Below are positions 1 through 7,010 of a stretch of DNA of 15,251 nucleotides, one piece after another. This DNA comes from JBBSEX01 sp038239345 (GTDB lineage: Bacteria; Acidobacteriota; Terriglobia; Bryobacterales; Bryobacteraceae). The notes under the pieces are model-generated. The model was not told the DNA's origin. It saw only the letters and a list, made by a program, of their open reading frames with translations, and ran no database searches. Location: contig JBBSEX010000057.1 of the NCBI GenBank assembly GCA_038239345.1, positions 1 through 15,251 on the forward strand. The letters run 5' to 3'. The translations under genes were made by a program, and so were the position numbers. Position 1 is the first letter of the stretch; the number at the start of each line of letters is the position of its first letter.

Positions 1-194
1 AACTTCGAGGGCTGGAAAACTCTTTGACAGTACCGACAACGCCGTTCACCCATATACAGGCGTTGTCTCACTCCATAAGGATTCCGAATCCCTGCCGCAC
101 GGAATTTAGAAACTGCTGTAGAGTGCCTACCGCATCCCCGCTAATGGCTCAACTACAAAACCGGCGGAAATGCGGTCGTTTCTCACCGGCTACA

Positions 195-345
195 ACATTG
201 AAGATCACAGAGAAACATTATTCCCCGTGGATAAGAGCGAGACAGGACAACTGGAGGCAAATCTGGAAGCGAAGTTGGGCCCTCGATCCGATCGTTCTCT
301 ATGCTAGGAAGGGCACGCCAGAGGTCCAGCGAATTCAGGCAGGTC
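195..345 (+). pseudogene. Decayed C-terminal fragment of a tyrosine recombinase (phage-type integrase)
   Basis: From the codon at 198 the frame reads LKITEKHYSPWIRARQ and then continues to a GTPEVQ stretch near 311-328. This matches the end of a tyrosine recombinase, where a 'LGHSS.K.TEKHY.PW..ARQ' block carries the catalytic tyrosine (codon 219-221 here). Just upstream, the expected Leu-Gly-His block appears only in another frame, as a degenerate Leu-Thr-Gly-Tyr-Asn (183-197). The frame is therefore broken and the catalytic His and Arg boxes are not recognisable in 1-180. It is a relic of an integrated element. It ends about 30-50 bases before the tRNA 3' fragment at 376, a position where such integrases recombine. 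I am fairly sure of the family and unsure of the exact limits. Confidence 0.6.
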
Positions 346-375
346 GTCAATTGACTGATTCCGATCGCATAATTT

Positions 376-412
376 TGGTGAGCCGGGCGGGACTCGAACC
401 CGAAAGGCTCAC
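376..412 (-). other. tRNA 3'-end fragment with CCA, foldable as a tRNA-like minihelix; probable attachment-site remnant
   Basis: Read on the minus strand, 402 to 376 is a typical tRNA 3' end: half of a T-stem (CGGG), the T-loop TTCGAGT, the closing CCCG, an acceptor strand containing CCGGCTC, then ACCA. No D-arm or anticodon arm lies upstream (higher coordinates), and the fifth T-stem pair is mismatched (T403/C387 on the minus strand). Hence it is not a complete tRNA. In addition, 378-384 and 406-412 are perfect 7-base complements (GTGAGCC/GGCTCAC). The piece could therefore fold as a 7-bp acceptor stack on a 4-bp T-arm. Family knowledge: many integrative elements duplicate a tRNA 3' end at one border. 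By that geometry, any element lies at higher coordinates and the intact tRNA is outside the window. The acceptor ending GGCTCACCA would suit a tRNA-Lys, but that is a guess. Confidence 0.6.
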
Positions 413-481
413 TGAGTCGTCGCAAGTTATTGATTTTGCGAACAGAGAGAAACGCCAGAATCGATACTTCCGGCGGATTGA

Positions 482-500
482 GGTACACGGCGGGTACACG
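482..500. repeat. Two direct copies of an 8-base word, 11 bases apart, upstream of the recombinase
   Basis: GGTACACG occurs at 482-489 and again at 493-500, so the copies are in phase with one helical turn. They sit 45-63 bases before the recombinase start codon at 545. This placement would suit an operator or recombinase-binding site, but chance cannot be excluded for words this short. Confidence 0.35.
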
Positions 501-544
501 AGCTACGAATTCTTTAGTATTCGCACACCATTGGAGTGTTGTGC

Positions 545-1207
545 ATGAGAGCCGCCCTCTACGTCCGCGTCTCGATCAAGGACAAGGAAAAGGTCGGAGA
601 CGGCCAAGCCAAGCCGCGCCAGCACACTGCGAATCAGATCGACCAGCTACGCTCATTCTGCCAATCGCAGGAGTGGGAAATAGTGGCTGAATATGAGGAC
701 CATGAAACAGGCAGCCGGGCAGACCGTACCCGGTTCCAAGCTCTCATGCGGGATGCCTCACAGCGCCGGTTCGATGTCATCGTGTTCTGGGCCTTGGATC
801 GCTTCACCAGAGAAGGGGCTCTGCAAACGCTCCAATATCTTAATCTGCTGTCCACCTATGGCGTGGGCTATCGATCCTTCACCGAGCCTTACCTAGATTC
901 CTGTGGCCTGTTCAAAGACGCTGTCATTGCAATCCTCGGGACCATCGCTAAGCAGGAGCGCGTCAGGATATCCGAACGGGTTAGGGCGGGATTGAATCGT
1001 GCCAGGATCGAAGGCACCAAGAGCGGCAAGGCCATCGGCAGACCGAGGGCAGTGTTCCGGCGCGATGAAGTCCAGGAACTACGGGCAAAAGGGATGTCGT
1101 GGCGTCAGATTGCCTGTAGAACCGGAGTGAGCATCACGAGCGTCCGGAGGGCATGTGGAGCCGTAACGCCAACCGAACGCGCAGAAGCGATTAGAAAGCC
1201 TCTTTAG
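545..1207 (+). CDS. Small serine recombinase (resolvase/invertase family)
   Basis: Predicted site-specific DNA recombinase of 220 residues. The catalytic domain begins with YVRVS (residues 6-10), where Ser10 is the expected nucleophile and Arg8 a catalytic arginine. A DRFTRE block (85-90) supplies further conserved arginines, and the long helix AKQERVRISERVRAG (135-149) matches the family's E helix. A GRPR linker (165-168) leads to a helix-turn-helix (about 174-203, 'GMSWRQIACRTGVS'), the usual arrangement for resolvases and invertases. I chose ATG 545 because GGAG at 533-536 lies 8 bases before it and YVRVS then follows at once; the upstream GTG at 536 in the same frame is less likely. It lies next to a tRNA fragment and a dead integrase, so it probably belongs to, or marks, a mobile element. 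It is shorter than large serine integrases, so resolution or inversion is more likely than tRNA-directed integration. Confidence 0.93.
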   Translation: MRAALYVRVSIKDKEKVGDGQAKPRQHTANQIDQLRSFCQSQEWEIVAEYEDHETGSRADRTRFQALMRDASQRRFDVIVFWALDRFTREGALQTLQYLNLLSTYGVGYRSFTEPYLDSCGLFKDAVIAILGTIAKQERVRISERVRAGLNRARIEGTKSGKAIGRPRAVFRRDEVQELRAKGMSWRQIACRTGVSITSVRRACGAVTPTERAEAIRKPL

Positions 1208-1261
1208 AGTTTTTGGCACGATCTCAGTGCAACGCGGTAAGCTCAGCTGATGCTATCGCCA

Positions 1262-1290
1262 GAGCGACCGGCACTAGGGGCCAGTCGCTC
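1262..1290. other. Strong hairpin / 29-bp dyad downstream of the recombinase gene
   Basis: GAGCGAC (1262-1268) is perfectly complementary to GTCGCTC (1284-1290). Inside it, after one mismatch (C69/A83 in 12xx numbering), GGC (1270-1272) pairs with GCC (1280-1282) around the loop ACTAGGG. It starts 54 bases after the recombinase stop. No run of T follows, so a Rho-independent terminator is only a weak reading. A recombinase half-site pair is an alternative, since resolvase subsites are about 28 bp dyads. Confidence 0.5.
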
Positions 1291-1499
1291 CGTATAGAGT
1301 TCTTGTCGGCAGACCTGGACTAGCTGTTCACGATGCTTAGAAGGCGGCTTGGGAAGGGCTCCGTTCCGCCGTCGTGGCGATGGAAGCGTGCCCCGACGGA
1401 GCGGTATTTGCGGAGCTTGGGGACATCCAGCGCCATTAATCAATGTTTAGGAACTGCTGCTGCTCCTTGTCACCTTCGCCTTCGGCCGCTTCACCTTGA

Positions 1500-1870
1500 T
1501 GGCGACAAGCAGCCGGTCTTGGGCACGGGTTCGAGAGGTTCAAGTACGACGCTCGCGGCCTAATTCAAACGATTGGTAAGATGTCCTCGCAGACGATCGA
1601 TCTGGACCCCAATCTTGCTGTTGCTCTCGACCTACGCATCAGCGAATCAAACCTTGTGGTTGCAACAATAAATCACTTTACACTGTACCGTCGGTGGAAG
1701 GACTTTGAGTTCGAAGCTGCTCAGGCGCTTCTAAAACCAGTGATCGCGGTTCTATCTTCGACAGTTGCCCACACCCCGCGCAGGAGCTAAGTTTTCGGGA
1801 AGTGACCCTAGTGCAGTCGGACGATGAACTGTGCGGAGACGTTGAGAGATACATAAGACTTAGGAATTGA
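1500..1870 (+). pseudogene. Frame-broken reading frame of unknown identity
   Basis: One frame is open from about 1500 to 1790 and includes an ATG at 1581; around 1530-1580 it reads RFKYDARGLIQTIGK and then runs into an acidic and aliphatic stretch. A second frame, open from 1709 to the TGA at 1868-1870, contains REVTLVQSDDELCGDVERYI, which has protein-like composition. The two overlap and would join through a -1/+2 shift somewhere in 1709-1790. That is how a real gene broken by an indel would look. I do not recognise a family, and chance open frames remain possible. Confidence 0.25.
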
Positions 1871-2245
1871 GTAATTATTGGATCTCCGATAAACATGACG
1901 GTGATGCTCTGGACTTCTGCTCAGAATGAACTATCCGGCTTGACACCCGGTCCTATCCTCGGGCTGAGCCGTATCGTGCTCAAGGGTGTGTTCCCAAGGT
2001 CCAAAGAGGCCGAAGGTGAAACTTGAACAATCCATACAATCTGCGATCCTTGGCCGTCAGTCCTACATTCCAAGCCAAACCAGAGGCGTTTCCGACCGGT
2101 TCCTGGTGCGAAGGGGATTTCGCGACAGCTATCGTGTGCGCGGTATGGGCAAACTTCTCCCAACGCGCCGTATCAGGCCAATCACGCCGGGGTTGTTAGG
2201 GCGAAGGGCTGTATCGCCAGGCCTCATGGAGTATCATCATCATAT

Positions 2246-2695
2246 ATGGCACGGACGGTTTGCGGGGTGACCCGCCGGTTGCTTTTTGTCGGTCTGGCCG
2301 CGTGCGCCGCAGCCGGTGCACAGTCTCGTTTTGGGCCGGTACTGGTAAAAGCCAGCGCCCTATTTCATACGAACAATGAGGACAAGGACTGGGATACGGC
2401 GCTGTTCGTTTATGTCAACCGCGGACGTAACGTCATCGCCAGGGTTGAAAATGTGCAGGGACACTACAACGATAATTCCGATAATTTGGTGAACCTGCCG
2501 GTGCTGATTCCAGCCACCCTCGACGAATGCCAACAGGGCTGTTCGGTGACGGTCAGCATTCGGCCTAATGGACACGATACCTGGAAGTTCAATCTGGAGG
2601 TGAACCTGTTTTTCTCCGACAGTCAGCACATCGTTCGACCGTTTGCAAACATAAAGCTGGATGAGAATAATCGCGAGTTCCGAAACGCCTGGTAA
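2246..2695 (+). CDS. Small exported protein, probable lipoprotein, beta-rich (PLAT-like guess)
   Basis: A 149-residue protein of unknown function. Residues 9-26 form an export signal: basic TRR, a hydrophobic core, then LAAC (17-20), which fits a lipobox with Cys20 as the lipidated residue. Signal peptidase I cleavage near AGA-QS is the alternative. The mature part is beta-rich, with the segment TNNEDKDWDT (42-51) followed by alternating hydrophobic residues, RGRNVIAR (59-66) and a DNS turn (76-78). This resembles PLAT-like beta-sandwich domains, though I infer that from pattern only. Cys94 and Cys99 could form a disulfide. It shares spaced residues with the convergent exported protein at 2701-3225, and only 5 bases separate the two stop codons. 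ATG 2246 has no good ribosome site (GGAG is 14 bases away). GTG 2267, with GGACGG 7 bases upstream, is a credible alternative start. Confidence 0.72.
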   Translation: MARTVCGVTRRLLFVGLAACAAAGAQSRFGPVLVKASALFHTNNEDKDWDTALFVYVNRGRNVIARVENVQGHYNDNSDNLVNLPVLIPATLDECQQGCSVTVSIRPNGHDTWKFNLEVNLFFSDSQHIVRPFANIKLDENNREFRNAW

Positions 2696-2700
2696 TTACG

Positions 2701-3225
2701 CTACTTGGTGGGCTTTGGCAAATCCCAGCCCCCTCGGAACGTGGCGGTCTTCTCCGCCGCTTTGATAGCCGTTTCAGCCCATGCCACGGTTTTGGATTCG
2801 GTGTGCGACGGGTGCTTGGGGTCATCCGCCTTGACGCTGGGTTCCGAAGAAAACCCTAAATCGAGCCGACAACCCACCTTCAACTCGTGCGTCATGGCTC
2901 CCGAGATCTGCAGCGTTACCTGGCCCTGCTGCAGTTCCGAATGTTGTAGGTTGTCGGCGGCTAGCTTCAATACGACCGAGTGCTGCGAGTTCGCGGCAAT
3001 TTTGACGTCCACGTCATCGGCGCGCGCCAGCGTGTTTGGACCCCGCTGCACGAGTAAGGTGATCCGTGCTTCGAAACCTTGGTCGGCGCCAGAGACGATC
3101 GTCAGATTGGCCGTCGCCGACGTCAGGACTTGATCCGCCGCGCATAGCGGAAGCAAGGTGAAAACGAATAATGCGGCCGCATTTTTCTGCAACCTGCCGA
3201 AATGGCCTCCGTTTGCCACCATCAT
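2701..3225 (-). CDS. Small exported beta-rich protein, translationally coupled to the STAND-WD40 gene
   Basis: A 174-residue protein, not assignable to a named family. It has an N-terminal signal (basic GRLQK at 10-14, hydrophobic 15-28, likely cleavage after LCA at 27-29) and no proper lipobox, so it is probably free in the periplasm. The core (about 32-128) is rich in alternating hydrophobic residues and shows RGPNTLAR (61-68), an NS turn (79-80) and ELQQGQVTLQI (97-107). These align with RGRNVIAR, DNS and ECQQGCSVTVSI in the convergent protein at 2246-2695. The C-terminal 45 residues are polar with a short helix. Its ATG overlaps the stop of the upstream STAND-WD40 gene (ATGA, 3222-3225), and a second in-frame ATG begins at 3222. 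Coupling at such an overlap implies made-to-ratio expression and a shared job. It may be the exported partner of the WD40 region. Confidence 0.8.
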   Translation of the reverse strand: MMVANGGHFGRLQKNAAALFVFTLLPLCAADQVLTSATANLTIVSGADQGFEARITLLVQRGPNTLARADDVDVKIAANSQHSVVLKLAADNLQHSELQQGQVTLQISGAMTHELKVGCRLDLGFSSEPSVKADDPKHPSHTESKTVAWAETAIKAAEKTATFRGGWDLPKPTK

Positions 3226-6200
3226 TTTCCGCTCTTCTCCCGCGCCGTATCCATACAGGCAAACTTGCGGGTTCCTCTCCGCACCCTATTGTCCCACTCC
3301 TCGGCCAAGAAATTCCATCCCAGCCGCGAGCAGACCTCGTTTAGCAGATCGCCGGGCCGCAAACGATCCTCATCCACCTCGATCGATGATACTCCGTGTG
3401 CGGATAGCATTCGTCTGCCGTCCGAGCTGAAGCGAAACGCGAGCAGGGGGTCTGCCGTGTTCAACCGGGATCGCTCTTCGAGCCACGGAATTTCGAATAC
3501 ACGCAGATAGCCCTTCCTTTCCAAAGACGCCGCTACAGCAAGAGATTGGCTGTCGGGGCTGAACTGCAAGTCGGAGATTTCGAGATTCGCCTGTCCTGGG
3601 GAGCGAGCAACGGGGGCCGCCGACTTGGCGAGACGGTACAGGAGTACGCTGTCGCGTTGCCCAACTGCCAAGTAGGTGCCATCGGGACTGAGCGCCAGCG
3701 CCTTTACGTCCTGACCGCGGTTACCGAACTTGTCACGTTCTTTTCCGGTCGATGCATCCAACAGGTGCGCTATCCCCGTGAACCCCGCAGCCGCCAGCAA
3801 CCGCGAATCGGGGCTGAATGACATTGTAAAAATCTGTTCCTCGGAACCAAACGCAACCTTCCAAAGCGATTTGCGTGACTCGGCATCGTACATCTCCACT
3901 TCACCGTTTCGTCTGCCCACGGCGAGATGCTTGTCGCCCGGGGCGAACGCAATACCGTAGACTGCCTCGGGTTGCGCAATATCATAGCGGGCCGCTCCAG
4001 TGCCCGTGTCTATGACTCGCACGTTCTTATCTCCTCCGAGCGCGATCTGACGGCCGTCATGATCGAGCGCAATCGCGTACACCGCCGCGCTCTCTTTGAT
4101 TTCATGCTTCGATTTTCCCGACTGAAGGTCATAGAGCCGGACTACGCTGTTGGCATCGACGGCGGCAAGCATGCTCCCGTTCGGCGCGAAGGTGGCGCTT
4201 CGGTTGGGGAGTGACTCATGAAACTGACGAAAGCGCGGCGCGGGGTCGGCATCGAAGAGCCAGGCAGTGTCGCTCTTCCCGGAGGCGGCTACGCGGTGGC
4301 CCGGCCCAAACGACAGGGCCAGAACGGGCTTCCGCACCTCCAGTTGCGAGATCAACTGCGCATCGGGGAAACTAACCACCCGAACCGTTCCGTCATCGCC
4401 CGCAATCGCGGCGTAATCTCCCTCTGGGCTGACGGCCACTGCTCGCACAGGTCTCTGTCCGGGAATAACCGCTGTGGTGCGTTTCTCGATCGCCGTCACT
4501 TGCGCCGTTCCGCTCTGTCCGCCGGAGATCACGTACCTCCCGTCGGGAGATAACGCCACGCTGTAGACGCCATCGTTATTATCCACCTTGACCTTTTCCA
4601 GGCCCGTGCGCAGATCGATCACTCGCGTGTAATGATCCTCGCTGCCGGTTGCCAGATAGCCGTCCCGGCTTAGTGCTATGGCGCGCACCGCGGAACCGTG
4701 CCGCACGCGGCGGACGCATTGCCCCGTGGCAAGGTCGAACACGCGCGCCAGTCCGTCCTCGGATGCGGTAATCAACTGAACGCCGTCGGCCGTGAACAGC
4801 ACCGCCGTAATCCCGTGATCCTGCTTGTCCGCGGAGCGATCTTGAAACGCGCGGGGCGGGTCGTTCGAGTCCGGCTCGAATACCTGGACCTCGCCGTCGT
4901 CCCCGCCGCTGCCAATCCTCCGCGAATCGGGGCTCCAGGCCACGGCGCGCACCCCTTTTTTGTGCGCATATAGAGCTGTTTGCATCCCGTTGGCTATCCG
5001 GAAAATGCGCGTCGTTTTGTCGTCACTTGCAGTGGCGAGATACTTGCCGTTCGGACTGAATACGACCGCCCGCACGGGGCCTTCGTGTGGGAACGTTAAT
5101 AGCACCTTCCCGGTTTTCACGTCGAACAGATGAGCCGCGTTGTCGTCTCCCCCGCTTGCGGCGGAGCTTCCGTCGGGGCTCAAAGCAATAGTACGGACGG
5201 AGCCCGTTTGGTCGATCTTGTGGTACAGCCGTGCGGTGGGCCGCGCCAGAATCCTGAGACAATCTCGTATCACTCGATCCGCGTCGAATCCTGGTGCCAG
5301 CAGCATCGATTCCGCTGCCAGCAGCGCCGGCTCGTTCAGTTGCGTCGCATTCTCGGCCCGCAGTGTTTGCGCCTGCGCCGCAAGCTGCTGCGCTAGGGCC
5401 TCCCTGCTGGCGTTCTCCGCGTTCCGCCACAAGCGCCCAAACGCCACCGCTAGTCCTGCCGTGACGATCAGCGCCAGGATCGATCCGCCGATCCACGCCA
5501 ATCGCTGGAACCACTGTCGCAGCTCCTGCCGCTGCAGGAACTCCATCGCGGGCGCGAACGAAAGGTACGTCGCGCCAGCCACCGGATCGAATCGCCCGCG
5601 ATACCGGTTGGCCCAAGTAGACGTCGGCTTGGACTCCTCCCGCCACTTCACGTAGCGCCGCGTGGCGAAGTTCGAGAGCCTTCCGCCTGCAGCCGCATCG
5701 CGGTCGAGATCGCGCAGAATCGACGCCTTTTCGCGCTCCTCCTTCATCCATGCCTTCAAACACGTCCATTGCCTCATCAGGCACTCGTGCGAGAGGTCCA
5801 GTATGTCCGAGGGGCGCAAAGGCCCATCGCCCGCCGTCTCGCCCTCCGCATTCAATACGCGAAGGAACGTCGCCCCCCGCCGTTCGTTCCGGAACGCAGC
5901 GACAACGCGGTCAACGTGATCGATCGGGACCTGCGCCACCTCTATCAGCTCCGATACTGGACAAGACCGGCGCGTCTCGCGCCCCTTGGCGTCGTATTCG
6001 GAAAGCAGTTTAAAGCAAGTCTGAACCAGCGACGAATCCTGAGGCTTCACGTCGTCCCGATAAATATCGTTTAGCCGCTGGTCCAGCAACCGGTTGATCT
6101 TCGGAACCGTCTCGTCGCTCTCTTCAATCTTGAAATGCTCCAGTCCGAATGGCCGGTCCGCCCGGCCCCGGCTAGCCCAACGGTCCTGGATCTCCCGGAG

Positions 6201-7010
6201 GGCGTGCTGAAGCAAGGGTAGCCCATCCGCACGCTCCTCCGATTCATTGAGCAGCCGCTGGATGAGCGCCGGCTCAACCTCGATTCCGGCGGTATCGGCC
6301 GGAGATGCGATCGCCTCCTCACACTGCAGTCGCGTCATCCGCGGCAGAAGAAACACTCCTTCATTGATGGCGTCCGAGAGGTCGTAGAAGTCGGAGCAAT
6401 CCTCCACGTACTCGGATCGCATCGTCGTTACCACGTACACAGGCGAATCCGGTTCCCGGACTGAATCGAGCAGCAGTTTCACATACAGCGCCGATTCGTC
6501 CATCGCGCGCTCGCCCGGATTCCTGCGACGGAACCGGAACAACTCCTCGAACTGGTCCACGAAAATCAGCAGCCGGCGGCCCGCATCGGGCGAACCCGCG
6601 AGGAACTCTTGAATACTCGACGTGTGGCGCCGCAATGACGCCTCAATATCCTCTGCCTTGCGCTTGGGGTCAAGGTGTCGCAGCGCCGTTGCCAGCAAAC
6701 GCATAGGGCTTTCGCCAGGATGCGTTACCGCAATCGACCAGCGCGGCTCTCCACTCCGGTCCCGCTGATGCCTTAAGAATGGAAGCAGCCCGGCGCGAAC
6801 GAGCGATGACTTCCCGCAACCCGATGCCCCGATAATCCAGACGAACTGAGACGTCGACAAGCGCCCGAGGAGCGCTTCCTGCTGTGTCTCCTGCCCGAAA
6901 AAAACGTCGGAGTCCGACTCTTCGAACGGGCGAAGGCCTGGATACAGTGTGCGAGAACTGTCCCGCAACGATGCCATGATCGTCTCCGGTGTCGGGTCCG
7001 CTACGCTCAC
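3222..7010 (-). CDS. nSTAND1-type NTPase with one membrane segment and a WD40 double propeller
   Basis: A 1262-residue signal-transducing P-loop NTPase. YPGLRPFEESDSDVFFGQ (23-40) is the nSTAND1 entry motif. Walker A is GASGCGKSS (61-69) and Walker B is LLIFVDQFEELF (147-158). The winged-helix/ARM-like part runs to about 480. One hydrophobic segment (about 505-525) is followed by an Ala/Gln-rich helix with heptad character (530-560). From about 600 to 1205 there are roughly 14-15 WD40 units, each with an 'A.SPDG...GGDD...(V/L)FD' pattern, enough for two seven-blade propellers. The tail (CSRLGWNFLAEEW) is common in this family. Start GTG 7010 has AAAGG about 6 bases upstream and overlaps the TIR gene stop (GTGA). 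Known for the family: STAND NTPases oligomerise on ligand binding and switch on an effector; the propellers are the usual sensor. Here the effector would be the coupled TIR protein. The single membrane segment could place the propellers outside the cytoplasm. Confidence 0.93.
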   Translation of the reverse strand: MSVADPTPETIMASLRDSSRTLYPGLRPFEESDSDVFFGQETQQEALLGRLSTSQFVWIIGASGCGKSSLVRAGLLPFLRHQRDRSGEPRWSIAVTHPGESPMRLLATALRHLDPKRKAEDIEASLRRHTSSIQEFLAGSPDAGRRLLIFVDQFEELFRFRRRNPGERAMDESALYVKLLLDSVREPDSPVYVVTTMRSEYVEDCSDFYDLSDAINEGVFLLPRMTRLQCEEAIASPADTAGIEVEPALIQRLLNESEERADGLPLLQHALREIQDRWASRGRADRPFGLEHFKIEESDETVPKINRLLDQRLNDIYRDDVKPQDSSLVQTCFKLLSEYDAKGRETRRSCPVSELIEVAQVPIDHVDRVVAAFRNERRGATFLRVLNAEGETAGDGPLRPSDILDLSHECLMRQWTCLKAWMKEEREKASILRDLDRDAAAGGRLSNFATRRYVKWREESKPTSTWANRYRGRFDPVAGATYLSFAPAMEFLQRQELRQWFQRLAWIGGSILALIVTAGLAVAFGRLWRNAENASREALAQQLAAQAQTLRAENATQLNEPALLAAESMLLAPGFDADRVIRDCLRILARPTARLYHKIDQTGSVRTIALSPDGSSAASGGDDNAAHLFDVKTGKVLLTFPHEGPVRAVVFSPNGKYLATASDDKTTRIFRIANGMQTALYAHKKGVRAVAWSPDSRRIGSGGDDGEVQVFEPDSNDPPRAFQDRSADKQDHGITAVLFTADGVQLITASEDGLARVFDLATGQCVRRVRHGSAVRAIALSRDGYLATGSEDHYTRVIDLRTGLEKVKVDNNDGVYSVALSPDGRYVISGGQSGTAQVTAIEKRTTAVIPGQRPVRAVAVSPEGDYAAIAGDDGTVRVVSFPDAQLISQLEVRKPVLALSFGPGHRVAASGKSDTAWLFDADPAPRFRQFHESLPNRSATFAPNGSMLAAVDANSVVRLYDLQSGKSKHEIKESAAVYAIALDHDGRQIALGGDKNVRVIDTGTGAARYDIAQPEAVYGIAFAPGDKHLAVGRRNGEVEMYDAESRKSLWKVAFGSEEQIFTMSFSPDSRLLAAAGFTGIAHLLDASTGKERDKFGNRGQDVKALALSPDGTYLAVGQRDSVLLYRLAKSAAPVARSPGQANLEISDLQFSPDSQSLAVAASLERKGYLRVFEIPWLEERSRLNTADPLLAFRFSSDGRRMLSAHGVSSIEVDEDRLRPGDLLNEVCSRLGWNFLAEEWDNRVRRGTRKFACMDTAREKSGK

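Larger units (their letters stand above)
1208..2245. other. About 1 kb without an intact gene
   Basis: Short open frames occur on both strands, but I see no frame with a convincing start, ribosome site and recognisable protein family. The stretch holds the hairpin at 1262-1290 and the frame-broken piece at about 1500-1870. From about 1871 to 2245 I recognise nothing. Together with the integrase relic it looks like decayed insertion or island material. Confidence 0.5.

Noticed and set aside
376..452. Complete tRNA gene on the minus strand
   Set aside because: Only the T-arm and acceptor 3' half are present; no D-arm or anticodon arm can be found upstream.
24..548. A single 174-codon gene at the left edge
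   Set aside because: Only the middle part resembles a protein (the integrase relic). The frame runs through the tRNA fragment and into the recombinase leader, so it is not one intact gene.
2705..3133. Plus-strand open frame opposite the exported protein
   Set aside because: It is antisense to a better-supported gene that has a signal peptide, ATGA coupling and a recognisable paralogue.
5023..5784. 253-codon minus-strand open frame inside the STAND-WD40 gene
   Set aside because: It is a shadow frame of the NTPase/WD40 region; composition is Arg/Ala/Gly-rich and no family is recognisable.
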